DNA of 64,000 nt from Tuctoria greenei (GCA_036927565.1 JAYESD010000002.1:76197735-76261734), one strand, 5' to 3'; numbered from the stretch's first letter, positions 32,065 to 44,686 are shown. Made by a program: numbers and translations. Notes: a model not told the origin generated them from the letters alone.

Positions 32065-33460
32065 TTCGATCTAGTTTTGTGATATCTCATGTCATGCTTG
32101 CCATGGTTTATCATTTCCTTTTTCTGTTTAGGTTTATATTCCAGAAATTTTGTTTGTTGTCCTTAACTTAATTTGCTTCAGTAGGTGTCTGTTTCTTAGG
32201 GTTTGAGTCCTGGAAACAGCCTCTTGCAGAAATGCAGGGAAAGGCTGCCCAAAGTGGGTTGTACTCGTACCCTTCCCTGGACCCTGATCAAGCGGGACCA
32301 TGTGCACTGGATTGCCCTTTAGCTGTCTGTCAATCTTAGCTAGCATTGTTTGGTCTGATCTGTCCTTGTGATTGTATGTGGGAAAGAACAAGTTCAGCAT
32401 GCTCTGTTGTGTTATATGCTTTTAACATGAAGTATCAATGAACATGCAGTAGATCATTCAGGTGCACAGTGTTTAATTAAATCCTGTTGTTAGTAGATCA
32501 AATATACTTAAGTATATTTGAAACAAGTTACATTCAAACAAAAGATGCAATTTTTCCGGTGATGGTTGATTGGATTGTAACATTCATTCTTTGCTAAAAG
32601 AATATTGTTAAATACTTGGATATCTTAAAATGCTGATATGAACAAAGTTAAGGACATGTATGATAATTCTTCAATTTAATTCAAGTTGCGTGATTCTTTA
32701 CTCTATCCTAAGATTGTAAATGCTTATATCAATGCTGCTGATAAAAGCATATGTCGAAAAGCTAAAATGAACTAAGAAAAGAGGAAGATGTTCCACCACC
32801 TTGTTTTCCTTGGCTTAAAATGTACCAGCAACAAAGATACACATAAAGAGGATTCTTGTTTAGATCACGTTGTATCCTGCTAAAGTGGCCTTAACTGAAC
32901 AAGTTTCTATCTGAAGTTCTGAATTCATTTTCATGTTAACCTAGTTTTTTTTAATTGTTGAAACTTGAAGTGGTCATTAAAATTTTCCCGTTCCTTGAAA
33001 TCAGGCAGGTAGGGTTAGCTGATAAGTGTCTTGTTTGTTATGTTGACTACATTCCTGTGGTCTTACCATTTGACTGACAAGCTTGTAGATGAGATTCACA
33101 GATGTAGAATGGGTATAAGTGTTGGTATTCTGACAAACAGGGGAAACTATAAAATGTTACTTTTTATCAAATCCTGATGGCAAGTTTTCTTCTTCTTTTA
33201 ATTGTCATATATTATTATTATTATTATTATTGTTATTGTTATTATTATTATTCAATGGTAAATGTAGTTTTGTGCGGTAATATCAAAGTGATGTTTGTCT
33301 ACAATTCTCAGCACTCATGTCCTGTCTTCTCTTACTAGTTCTAAATTGGAGCTTTTAAGCTTTTGGAAAAGCTGGCTGTTGGCTGTTAGGTTTTGCCATT
33401 GGCTTTTATAATACTATTTTAGCTTCTCTGTACACCAAAAGACAGGAAAGCAGCTCCAGG
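32065..33460 (+). other. 3' region of eIF4B gene
   Basis: T-rich transcript-like sequence with AATGAAC/AATAA words and a (ATT)n run at 33210-33252. It may contain the poly(A) site or be a long 3' UTR intron. From about 33345 a different repeat begins (AAAAGCTGGCTGTTGG); its inverted counterpart (GAAAAGCCAGCTAAAGC) is at 34119, so 33345-34155 may be one older MITE interrupted by the element at 33461. Confidence 0.45.
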
Positions 33461-34081
33461 CTATGTTTTAAGGCGTCGCCTATGACATGTCACCTAGTTG
33501 TCCAGGCGCTTGGAAAATCCGTGCCTTGCCAAAGATGCAGTGAGGCGGAAAGATCTAGGGAGAAGAGAGGAGACACAGGTGGGGAGTGATCAGGAACGTC
33601 AAAAGACTGTTGACACTGCTGTCCCTGTCAGTTTCTGCGCTGGTGCAGAACAGTTTTGGGGCTGTCGATCTGGAAGGGTGTGACAGTACAGAGAACTGGC
33701 GGCGAGTGGAGAGAGGAAAAAGGGATGGCAGCGGCAAGGGAGCGAGAGGGAGGAGCAGTGGCGGCGCGGGGGGTAGGGGATGGAGGAGCAGCAGCAGGGG
33801 GCACTGCACCATTGAATGAGCGGCAGCAGCGCTCCATGCCTCCATTGATTTTTCCATCAATCTGGCTACCTGGGTGGGGGTAAATATGACCTGGGGAAGC
33901 AGTGGTGGGCTGGGCAAAGCGCCCTCCCTTTTCATTTTCCTCTCATCCCTGCCTGCATCTGTTTTCCTATTTCTTAGGTTGGTATGGTGTCGCCTTGCGC
34001 CCTTGCCTTGCCTAATGATTGCCTAGGCGATTGGAAGGGTGCAGGGCACCACACCTCGCCTTTCCCGCCCTAAAAACATAG
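33461..34081. mobile_element. hAT-like non-autonomous element with GCCTAGGCG termini
   Basis: The ends are mirror-related: ATGTTTTAAGGCGTCGCCT on the left, and the right end reads ATGTTTTTAGGGCGGG on the minus strand. AGGCT flanks both sides (33456-33460 region and 34080-34084), but an 8-bp duplication was not found. The GC-rich middle has no recognizable gene. The repeated GCCTAGGCG words recall the element in lysA intron 1. Confidence 0.5.
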
Positions 34082-34581
34082 GCTCTGATTTCAGAATTTC
34101 AGCTTCTGACTTGTCAACCGGAAAAGCCAGCTAAAGCTGAAACAAACAGGTTCTTATATAGGATGATTGTCCTTGATATTAGTATTGATTCACATTTGGT
34201 CACACTATTAGTTTTGTATTTCAAGTTATGCTTGGGATACTGTTTTCTTGTTGGCGACCTCGGTGAATCAGAACTGACGGTTATATTTGTTGGTTCATTT
34301 TTTTTTACAATTAGTTCCTGGAAAGGCAACAAATTGTTTGTGATCTAAGCTGCCCTCTTTCGTTTTAGAACAGCACACCATATTCTTGTATTCTCTGTTG
34401 GAAGATAATGTTCATAATGAATTCATTGGTGTATGCGTGTTATGAATTGTCTGATAAGCTGAAAGCATTTGCCTTTTATCAGTTCATTAGAATACGTATG
34501 TGCCTTTCCTCTGTCAGTTCATTCGAGTATATGTATGCCTTGAACAGTCTAATGATGAAAAAATCAATTTGTGGCTGCAGG

Positions 34582-34740
34582 TCTGGAACGATAGATGAGA
34601 GCATCCCTTCAAATTAACCTGCGCGTTGGCATTCTGCAATCTGATGGTCAAAAGAAGTCATCCACTAAATATATTATCTTGTTTTATTTTTGTTACTTGT
34701 GAGGCGACAGTGGTAATGACGAGTCAATTTTGGGCCTGTT
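34582..34740 (+). other. Possible 3' UTR exon of eIF4B gene
   Basis: A good acceptor (TTTGTGGCTGCAG|GTCTGG) after a T-rich tract is followed by transcript-like sequence with an early stop in every frame. No other gene near it needs such an acceptor. The assignment to eIF4B is inferred; the donor is not identified. Confidence 0.3.
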
Positions 34741-35644
34741 ATTCTTTGTTCGGTATTTGGTTATATCAAAAAACGTCGTCGTGAATTTTGATTGGGTGCT
34801 GTCCCTAGTCTTACTGGAGTAATGTTATAATTGTCAACTGTTTTGATGATGCCGACCTGGTTGATAATGCCTGGAAGAGGTTGCTTTTATTTTGGGCCTG
34901 TCTATTTGTTAGGTGCTTGTAATTTCTGAATTTTTCAGGCATTGAGTAATTAGCAGTTAATTACTATCATTAACTATTAACCATTTCTCCTTAGTTCTAT
35001 ATGTTAATAAATCACAAATTTATTTTATTTGAATATTTTACAATTAACATGATCCTATAAACTAGAGATTATCAAATTACGAATTACAAATTAACAATTA
35101 AAAAATTACCTTCTTCTTAGTGATGGCGCTGTTCTTGAATTTTTTTTTTGTTCTTTTTTTGAAGGATCTCGCCGTCGCTGCTGAACAGTCGCGTTGCACA
35201 GCCGCATCGCCGCAGCTGTCGTCGCCTCGCAGCCGCGCTGCCTACGTCGCTCCACCCGCTCCGCTCTGCTGCCGTCGTGCCGCGCTCGCTGGCCGCAGCT
35301 ACGCGGCCGTCCTCCGCCAGCGCTGCCGTGGAGAATAGGGTTCGAGTGTCGGGAGGAATCGGGAACCGGAGAAGATAAAGCAGAGAAGAGCACAAATCCC
35401 AAAGTATTTGGACGGTATTCTGCGTCGCCTGGACACATCACCCGTTTCAGGCGTCTGACGCTAAGTATTTCCGTTTATTTTTTGTGCTCCGTGGATCAGC
35501 TATGTTGGATCCCAGTGTTCTCTGGATGCCATCGTTAATTCGCACGGTTTGGTAAACGCAAACTGGTATATGTGTACATGGATCTTCTTAACAAAACAGC
35601 AACCAGCTCTACTTCTTGAATCGCTCACAGAAGTACAGAACTTA
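34741..35644. other. Intergenic DNA with GC-rich patch
   Basis: AT-rich sequence with a GC-rich patch at 35165-35340 that resembles a captured exon or old element cargo. No complete gene can be supported. Confidence 0.35.
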
Positions 35645-36530
35645 GGGTGTGTTTGGATGGTCGAAACGATCTGATTTCCAACAGAAACGGTGGAAACAGT
35701 GCCAAACAACTTTTTTGCGAAACGCTTCTGTATTGGATCGGCACGAAACGATTCCTACTTTTGACCTACGAACTCAAAACGGCAAAAATGGTGTTTCGCT
35801 GGTGAATCACTTCCGTCTGTTGCACCTCCCCTTGGGCTCGGGCTCTATTTACAAAAAATCTGCCACCACCCCTCTCTTTTGTGTACACACCGTCGGGCGC
35901 TGCCCCATCGCCGTAGCTGAAACGAAGCTTCTGTTGCCCCATGCAGTGGCCCGTAAGGAAGACAGTTTTGAGTTCTGACAGAGGGGGACAGAGGAGGATG
36001 CATGCGACGTTCAATTTTGTATATTTATGAGCCTGCTATGCTTTCATGCAGCTGGATCAGAGTTTGGACATAGGAGCCATGGAGGATAGACATGAGACAG
36101 ACGAAGGTTGACGATAAGGTAAGATGCTGTTCTTTTGGGTCATCATGGGCCTTCCGTAGGTAGTGGTCTGGATGGCTTTTCATTTTTTCTTTTCTTTTAA
36201 TTAGCTATTTTGTGATTCACCTTTTGTATTAGGTAACAACTTTTATCTGAAAATTGTTATATTTTGTAATGACATATAGATGCAATGATACTTATAAATA
36301 ATGTATGTTGTTAAAAACTTCATTACACGTTATAATATGACAAAAACAATATAGCCCATCTAAGGATAAATGGGTCATTTCAATTCTTCTCCTCTCTATA
36401 CTGAAACTGAAACTAGAAAACTAGCCAAACGCTTTCTAAAGTGATTCTGTTTCAGATCTCAAAATGCTTTTTAGTTGAAACTGAAACGTTTCTGATTCTC
36501 GAAGAATTTGGAACCGTACCAAACATGGCC
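35645..36530. mobile_element. PIF/Harbinger-type non-autonomous element
   Basis: 886 bp with inverted ends GGGTGTGTTTGG and CCAAACATGGCC, flanked by TTA on both sides (35642-35644 and 36531-36533). The 3-bp TTA duplication and TGTTTGG ends fit PIF/Harbinger. Internal sequence near both ends repeats GAAACG words. No transposase. Confidence 0.75.
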
Positions 36531-36586
36531 TTAAATTTTGTTGCTTGTGCTAGGTGCCGTTGGATGCGCCAAAGCGCGGTGGCGAT

Positions 36587-37225
36587 TAAGGGTAGGTATT
36601 CGAGATTATCTGAAATTTCGGATCAGATAATTCGGGTTTTTTAACTTCAGAATTTGAGAATAGCTACTCAGACTTGTACTTGAATTTTCGAGTACACGAT
36701 AATTCGGATACTCAAAAGCTCGGGTTCGGGTTACTCAAATTACCCGAACAAGTATATAACAACATGAGTGGCTGAGCACTAATCTAATATATGCCTAAAC
36801 ATCAATGGCTAAGCACTAATCTAATACAATATAAAAAGAAGAGGCAACATCAATGGCTAAGCACTAATCTAATACAATATAAAAAGAAGAGGCAAGTGCT
36901 CAGGCTGTCTGGCTCACTGCGTCAGGAGGGAGGGGAGCGAGTGAATGCTTCGATGTTGCCTGCGCCCTGCCCCCCATACGCGGTATGCGTATGCCCGTTG
37001 AGCTCGTGACCTGCCCCATACGCACGCAGCTGATGTGCTGAACAGAGAACAAAGGAATGGACGATTGTGTTGGGCGTTAATCGGGTATTTCGAGTAATTT
37101 GGATACTGAATCCAATTAACCGAAATATCCGAAATTAATTCGGATTTTTAGTTTTCTTATCCGAAAAGTGCACTCGGGTTTCGGTTTTCAAGTTGGTTTT
37201 CGGGTTCGGTTTTTTCTCACCCCTA
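36587..37225. mobile_element. hAT non-autonomous element
   Basis: 639 bp with ends TAAGGGTAGG and (inverted) TAGGGGTGAG and an exact 8-bp duplication GTGGCGAT at 36579-36586 and 37226-37233. The interior is rich in AATTCGG and GGGTTCGG words. It includes two exact tandem copies of a 49-bp unit starting AACATCAATGGCTAAGC (36798-36894). No coding capacity. Confidence 0.85.
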
Positions 37226-37566
37226 GTGGCGATGACAGGACGCGCACGCGCAGCTAAAAGTTTACCGATAGCAGGAATAGAAAAAATCATTTAATACTCG
37301 CAACAATATAAAATTCACACATTGTGAGGTCTGAGTAAAGAAAATTATATGCAGCCTTTCAATTGCTTATTTTGTAAGAATACTTATTTGATATATGTAT
37401 ACATAACAAGTAATGTAGAACTTGTCTGACAGCATTTACTGGCTCTAATTGGACAATCATGCTGATAGAGCGATCCTCTGGGAGGTGATCAGCCAGCCGC
37501 GGGGCGTTGTGTATCGGAGGAAGATGATTTGAGGATACTAACATATTCTCAGGGGCACAAGCTTAA

Positions 37567-37797
37567 GAGCATGTTTGAATTGTTTCTATTACCTACCTTT
37601 CCAAAGTTTGATACTGCCAAATTTTAGTGAAGGATTTAACTACTCAAAATTTGGCTAATATTGATAAGGAAAATGAACTAGTACACCACATGATTGTATT
37701 GACTTACTAAAATTCGGTTTCAATTCAAACACACCATTTTTATGATCAACTATCAAAATTTCGTAAAACATTCATAAGTAACAATCCAAACAGCGCC
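37567..37797. mobile_element. Tourist-like MITE
   Basis: 231 bp with inverted ends GAGCATGTTTGAATTGTT and, from the right, GGCGCTGTTTGGATTGTT. TAA flanks both sides (37564-37566 and 37798-37800). Confidence 0.8.
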
Positions 37798-37858
37798 TAA
37801 GTGTCGAAACACATGCAAATAAAGGTCTGACACGATGGATCGTTAATGGAGCTCTCGG

Positions 37859-38747
37859 GGAAAGAAATTTTCTCGATACGGTATGCAAACACACTTCTGT
37901 GCATACCCATTTCAGATCTGAACACGTGTCCGTCAGGAAGTTGGAGGCCGTCGATCATCGGTACCCCGAACGCGTGTGCGCGGCTGGTTCCTGTAAGGCT
38001 CGACTTTCGTATTCAGAGCCGGCTCCTCTCTCAGACGTCCTCGATAACCGACACCGGAGAACGGCGGCGAGTCCAACGCCACTCCACCGGCTAATCCAGT
38101 TGAGGATAACAACGCCGCAGCCGAGCAAGCGGATGAGACGGGCAACGCGATTGCGGAGAACGAGCGGGTCACCATCCAGAAGCCTCATCCGCAGAAGAGG
38201 AAAGGCACGAACAATCCAGCTTGCCGGAGCCGCTGTCGCAGCCTCCCTGCCCGTTGCCGCGGCGTCTATGGACGAGCAATGGTGTCAACGGCGGCAGACT
38301 TTGTCGAGGCGTTGGAGCAGTTGCCGTAGGCAGCTCCTGAAGAAGGAGCAAAGCAGCAGACGGAAGCGTGGGACTGCTGGATCCTGTACGAAGCTGAAAA
38401 GGGAGGTTGTTTGCTGATTGAGTCACAAGCAGAGCAGCACTTGGGTGAAATAGAATAGAAGCAGCGGTGCAGTGCTTGGATGAAATAGAATAGAAGCAGC
38501 GGTGCAGTTCAATGCTGGATTCGCCGACGATATGAGTTACTACCCTGGACCGTTCTAGAGTGCCGTCATGCCGTCCAGTTTGTTCACTGAAAACGAGCAA
38601 AAGTAAAAGAAACGGAGCCAAAGGAAAACGAAACGTAGCCGATCGGGAGCTTAGCACTTTGAGATTGGTGTGCGGGTGACATGGCAAAAATCGGAGCGGG
38701 TATGCAAACCTGAGGGTTTGTATACCGTATCCAGAGAATTTCTTTCC
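37859..38747. mobile_element. Mutator-like element with GC-rich cargo
   Basis: 889 bp with inverted ends GGAAAGAAATTTTCTCG and, from the right, GGAAAGAAATTCTCTGG. The similarity runs on for about 35 bp (CGGTATGCAAAC). The 9-bp duplication AGCTCTCGG is exact (37850-37858 and 38748-38756). No transposase is present. The interior from 38000 to 38420 is GC-rich and exon-like, as in Pack-MULEs. It ends 190 bp from the lysA stop codon. Confidence 0.88.
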
Positions 38748-38937
38748 AGCTCTCGGAAGGTCTTATTGACTGAGCCAAGCAACCCATTGTGATGTTATTA
38801 CAAACCAAATTGGCTTAGCGAGTTACAAGTTCAACTACGAGCACAAGAAAAGGAAAAAAAAAAAGAATTTGAGCGGGGCAAGAGAAACTTTAACTATCAT
38901 GAATCGATGCTGGTCATTGCAGTTAACAGACGAGTGT

Positions 38938-41900
38938 CTAAGCAGGCAGACCATCAAAGAACTTCATGTAATCATCAAATTTCTCCTCCTGCCTGATCTT
39001 AGCTATTGAACTATCCTCTTCGACCTGCAAAGCAAATCACAGAGATCATATTGGCTACAAATGATTAGGAAAAAAAGAACATAATAATGACAGGATAGCA
39101 CATGAAACGGAAAACAGTTTGCATGGACGAGGAGAGGGGGTGTAGGGAACAGTTTGTACCCAGTACTCCGGTGGTCTCAACTTTAAGTTATATGTGGAAG
39201 CCATGCTCATGCAGTAGGCACCTGCGTCATGAACAACAACACCAGCTCCCTACAAGGGCAGTATGTCAGAAGGGCAAAGAGAAAACTATAGTCATCAGGG
39301 AAAAGATAGTTGCTTGGAAGTACCTCATCAGGTTTCGGAAGCTCCCTGTCTTTTCCAAGGAAATCTGCTGACTCACAGACTGGTCCAACAATATCGAAGG
39401 ATGCTACTTCGGCGTCTGGACATGGGGGAGAAACCAGTTCGATATGCTGCAGCATAAGAATAATGGTTCATTAGTAAGGACCAAGTATTAAGAGCTAACT
39501 TCCTGGACATCTTACTTTTATCTATAAAAGAGTGCTTAACATGATCCAATGTACTTGAATAACAGAGAGTGCAGAACCCAAGCATACGATTGCACAGTTC
39601 AGTAGCCCCTTCATGCATAGAGATGCCATAAACTAGTGTATCACAAGGTGTCATAGTGCTTCAGTAAGCGTCAGCTATCCCTACAGCCATCTAGACGAGA
39701 AATAGCATGGAGGAAACTTTAAATCTGAATAAGTATAACATTCAAATATTAATCATTGAACCAAGGCAATATCCAAACTTCCACGTATTTACAAATATAG
39801 TTTTCACTACAATAAAAACAAGTGTTCCTAAAAAATAATAAAAACAAGTCTTCCTTAAAAAAACAATAAAAACAAGTCCAAACCAACCTGGTATGCTCCA
39901 TACAAACTAGGTCTGATAAGTTCTGCCATGCTGCCATCAACTACGATGAAATTCTTTGCACCATTAGATTTAACACCAGTTACTCTATTGACAAAGCAGC
40001 AAGTATTTGCAATCAAGGATCTTCCAGGTTCAATGATAAGAGTCAGATCTCGAGAGAGAACTAATTCTCGCACCTACAATAAAATAAACAGAATGTGACT
40101 GACAATTTATGGCATAGCCACAAAAGCAAACTTTGTACAAAAGAAGTGTTGTTTTAAAAGAAAACATTTGTGCCTGCAAAGATATGAACTAGAACCAGAG
40201 GGACACTGAGCTTACAGTGTTGATGAGATCCATAGGTGTAGGCAAGACTGCATCCTTATGGTGGTAATCAATTCCCAGACCACCTCCAATATTCAGGTAC
40301 TCCAGCTCAAAACCTTGTGTTCGAATTTCATCAACATAATTCACCATAAGGACTGCAGCATCCCTGAATATATCGACCTAAGCAATACAAAACAATGCTT
40401 CAGATACCATGTAGGAAAGAGAAACAAGTACTCCACTGTTCTTTTTTTTTCCTGTTGCTGGCTAGCTCAACTTTGAGCTAACAAAAAACAACAAATTCAG
40501 AATGGAGTAGTATGCACAGAAACAGCCACAAAGCACAAACTTTATTTGGAAATAAGGGTCTCCCAGACTGACAGGATACACAAAAAGGTCACCCAGCGCA
40601 CACTGTAGTATTTTGGCGTAATGCAACACGGACACTGTTTTGTTGGAACTTGCATGCAGAAAAGTGACTGTTCAACAGAACAACGACAATATGCCCGTGA
40701 TGCTAAAAGAAATAAAGTTTACCATGGGCACTCACAGAGCAAGAAATGCTAGCCATTACAAAATAAAAATGAACATGATCAAAACAATAGGGACATTACC
40801 TTAGTAATAGTAGATCCCAGATGACAATGAACACCCACCAGTTTGATATCATTAGAATATGATTTGATAGAGTCCAGAAACCATTGCAATTTCTCATTGC
40901 GGATTCCAAATTTTGAAGTTTTATTTCCTGTGGCAACATATTGATGCACCTGTTGACATAACCGCAGATTTTTTAAATAGAAACATCTGTAATAGTAAAT
41001 TTTCAGAACTCTTACAATGTGGTACTTGTCTAGAAGTGAAACAGAGACACTTAGCAGTCACATTTATCCTATTTAAGAAATGGCAATAGGAATAAAAAAG
41101 GGATCGTCTACAAGACCTTCCACTAGTTTGTAGAAAAAAAGGCAGAAGGCCAATAGTTCATGCTAAGAAGCACAAACAATTTTACAAATGGTAACATAAT
41201 TAAAAAGATGATTACCAGAAAACAGGCCCAGGGGTGTTGCCCACAGCCCCACAAGACCTCAGTTCACATAATTGAAGGACAGCACTTCATTGCTAAAAAG
41301 CATAATTCATTTATGTTTTGGGACTGAGGGGCAATTATACCTGTGGATCCACATCAGGGTTTATTCTAAGCAAAACAGAAACTTTCTTTCCTGTATCCTT
41401 AGCAGCTCTAACAATATTCTTCAAATCAAATTCACTATCAATATTTACAAATACTCCATGTTTAGCAGCCAATTTGAGATCTTCCAATGTCTTCCCATTT
41501 CCATTAAATATACACCTGATATTTAAAATACAAACTGAATATAGTTACTTTCTCTTCAAAATAAATTCTCAGTTACAGTTACTAAAGAAGCAACCTAAAT
41601 ACTAAAATTCCGAGTCCAAGGAATTAGTATTCAAGTTCAAAGGTATCAAGGAGCTTTTAGATCCTTTTCAAAGATGCAAACAATAACCTGGTTGCTGGGA
41701 GTGACTGTCATAGTGCCCATTACGAATCTTTGTAACAGGGTCTGTGAATTAGTTCTGAGTAACCCTTTTTTGTACTACAAAGCAAGGTTGTAAATTGGCG
41801 TCTGGACACCTAGGCGCCTGCCCACCAACTGGGCGCCTAGACAGCGTCCAGGCGGCGTCTAGATTTACAGCTTGCAAAGAAAATAAGGAGGAGACAGGAA

Positions 41901-43014
41901 AAAAAAAACCGGCAGCAGGAGGGAAACAGGCGCCCAGATCGGGCGGCAGAAGCACGAGCGGCAGCGTTACAAAAGGCGGCCGCACAGGCGCGCATATGCG
42001 CTGGGCGAAGCCCCACCGCTGCGCCTAGGGGTAAAGGCGGAGCCAAGGCGGTCCCAGCGCGGAGGCGTAGCGCGGCGTGCGCCCAGGCGCGCGGAACGTC
42101 GTGGAGTTTGGTGGAGGCGCGCAGAGGCGGAAGAGAGGAAAATTCGGCGGGAGTTTTTTCGGCTGCGCGCGCATCTCCCGTCCCATTCTGTTATGCGCGG
42201 CTTCGTCTGCCCCTCCCGCTCGCGTATTTCCTCTCGCTTGCGCATTCCCTCGTGCTCGTCCGCGGTCGCCCCTCCGACAGCAGCGCCGCTGGGCTCGTCC
42301 GTCGCCGCCTCTCGGCTTGTCCGCCACCCCCTCTTGGACAGCAGCGCTGCTGGTCTCGTCCTCCGGCTGCTGGATTTCGATTGCCGGCTGCTGGATCTCG
42401 TCCGCCGCCGAGCAGCGCTGCTGACAGCGCTGGATCTCCTCCGCCGCCGACCTCTCCTTGTCATCCGTCGCCCTGTCCTTGTCCTCTGTCGGCCGTCGCT
42501 AGGTACCAGCACCCTCCCTCTCTGTTCTCGATAGTGTACTTCTCCGTCGCTAGGTTGCGCAGGTATATAGTACCAGCGCCCCCCTCTCTATCTCTCTGAT
42601 TTCCAGCGCCCCCCTCTCTGTCTCTCTGATTTCCAGTGCCTTCTCTCTGTTCCCAATGAGATATTAGCTGATAAAACCTGATAGTGTAGCAATTCATGTT
42701 GATTGGTAGTTGCTTTACATTAGCATATTGAGAAAAAAATTGACAGATGTTTGCAAATCAGTGAATCACGTTGATTATATTGTTTCCTTGTACCCTTTTC
42801 TTTGTGAACTTTGTGACTGCAGAATTAGTTTGATGACCTGATATGTTAAATTCCATACTTCTGCTGCATGTTCAAGAGTTCTGAACAAGCATACTTTTTT
42901 ATCTCAGCACTACAATTAGTTGTTGGCTAAATTCATAATCAGAAGTGTATTCTTGTATGATCAACACATACTTGTTTATTGTTCTGCACATAATTACATA
43001 TATATATATATAAT

Positions 43015-43067
<53 letters not shown>

Positions 43068-44537
43068 AAAATAGTAAAAACGCCTAGGCAACGCCTAGAA
43101 ACGCTTAGGCGCGCCTAGGCTCTAGGCGGTGGGTCACCGCCCGCCTAGCGCCTAGCGCCTTTTGTAACCCTGACGAGCGGAACCAGCCGCCAGTGCAGAG
43201 GCGGCGGGGCTGTAGATAGACTTGGGACTTTGGGAGTTGGGGTTTTAAAGGTACATTATATGTTATATGGGCTGGCCAAAAAAAAAACCCAACTCCCAAC
43301 CATACCCCGAGGGCACCTGGCATTCTTCGTCTCCCACTCTCCCTCCTTCCTCGACGCGCCGCCGCCTCTCCTGCTCGCCGCGCCGCCCCCTCTCCTTCCC
43401 CTGCTCGCCGCGCCGCCCCCTCTCCTCCTCGCCGCGCCGCCCCCTCTCCTTCCCCTGCTCACCGCACCGCCCCCTCTCCTCACCGCGCCGCCCCCTCTCC
43501 TCACCGCGCCGCCCCCTCTCCTCCTCACCGCGCCACCCCCTCCTCCTGCTCGCTGTGCCATCTCGGGACCTTGGGCCGCCAGACCGATGAAAAAAGGCGC
43601 CAGTCGCTCGCCCAAGACAACTGGACGCCGTGCCAGGATGCCTGAGGGCGCCATGGCGTCCCGTCGGCCGACTGGACCGCTCCAGGCGAGGCGATGTGTC
43701 ATGGTGTCCGTCGTGGAGCGACTGGACGCCGCCTAGGCGTCGCCTAGGCGACCCCTGGACAACACTGCTACAAAGTAGCAATTAAACATCTCCAAGCTAA
43801 CTAAATGCCTCATGGTGGCCAAATGCCGTTTAAACCCTTGATATTAACGATTACTAGTACTACACTTAAAAAACTGTCCATCCTTCATAGCTCATACATC
43901 AGAAAATGCAAAACAATTTATACTAACCCGTCTCAAATTCAGAAATGTAACAACAAGAGTGTGATTCCTTCAACAGAAAATGGTTTTGGTCTAACGCACC
44001 GATCCACCTCTGAGAAACATAAATATAGGAACAAAAGCCGTACTTATTGGGTTCGAATCCAGCCTCGAGGGCGAGGCGGAGCTCGTTGCCGCTGACGAGG
44101 ACGGCTCCGCACCCGAGCCCCCGTAAGAGCTTCAGCACGAAGAGGTTGTTGTTGGCCTTCACAGCGTACCCCACGACGGAACGGAGCCCCTGGAGGGCTT
44201 CATGGTAGGCGGCGAAGTTGCGGAGGATCTGCGGCTTGCTGTAGAGGTAGAAGGGGCTACGCACCGCCGCCGCCATGGCGTCCTCAACCCGGACCCCCTC
44301 GCAGTACAGGTACCCATCAGCGCCGCGCTGGAAACAGTGCTTCGGCGGCCCCGCCGCTGCTGCCGACTGCGCTGGCGGGGACGGGGAGGTGGTGGAGGCG
44401 GAGGCGCGGAAGGAGAGCAGGCGGCTTTGGCGGCGAGGTAGGGATACGACGGCGGGGCCGCCGCGACTGGGGCGGGTGGCGGGGGTAGGGTTTGAGGTAG
44501 GGAGAATGGATCGCGAGAGCATGTTCGCCGCCGCCAT
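38938..44537 (-). CDS. lysA: Diaminopimelate decarboxylase, plastid (8 exons)
   Basis: Makes L-lysine from meso-2,6-diaminopimelate, the last step of plant lysine synthesis, in plastids, using PLP. Exons on the minus strand, all with GT-AG borders and matching phases: 44537-44044, 41515-41341, 40949-40800, 40377-40216, 40073-39888, 39446-39324, 39249-39160 and 39024-38938. This gives 488 codons, the usual plant length. Residues 1 to about 50 are Ser/Arg/Pro-rich and fit a transit peptide. Catalytic features: YAVKANNN with PLP lysine 127, HCHLGS (264-269), GGGLG (304-308), EPGRS (342-346), the active-site Cys in CES (413-415), and DAGAY (438-442). Every key residue is present and no stop or frameshift is seen. 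Intron 1 (2.5 kb) is mostly a hAT element. The leader contains AAACCCTA (44550-44557). Confidence 0.95.
41783..43767. mobile_element. hAT-type element in lysA intron 1
   Basis: 1985 bp with an exact 8-bp duplication CTACAAAG (41775-41782 and 43768-43775) and ends CAAGGTTGT and, inverted, CAGTGTTGT. Near the ends and at 43085-43160 there are many GCGCCTAGGCG words. A second terminus-like sequence (CAGGGTTACAAAAGGCGC inverted) at about 43172 suggests nesting of related elements. The interior is GC-rich (42060-42520, 43330-43560), with an AT run. No transposase is recognizable. Without it the lysA intron would be about 540 bp. Confidence 0.8.
43003..43066. repeat. (TA)n microsatellite
   Basis: About 30 uninterrupted or nearly uninterrupted TA units inside the hAT element. 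Likely variable in length between individuals. Confidence 0.95.
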
Positions 44538-44686
44538 GGCTAGGCCGCTAGGGTTTAGGTAGCGAAGAGGAGAGAACAGTGGACAGGCTTCACAGAATTA
44601 AAATTAGTAGTAGCAGCAGTAGTGAGGGTTTAAGGTCAGTCGATGTTAGCTTCAACGTAGTCGATGATGGAAAAGAAGGTAGGTGA

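Noticed and set aside
38169..38687. 172-codon frames in both strands of the Mutator-like element
   Set aside because: They could be remains of captured exons, but no start context, domain or continuing splice pattern supports a gene.
42025..43781. Possible genes in the hAT element of lysA intron 1
   Set aside because: All frames are low-complexity Pro/Leu/Arg or Arg/Gly stretches from GC-rich simple sequence; none shows a protein family.
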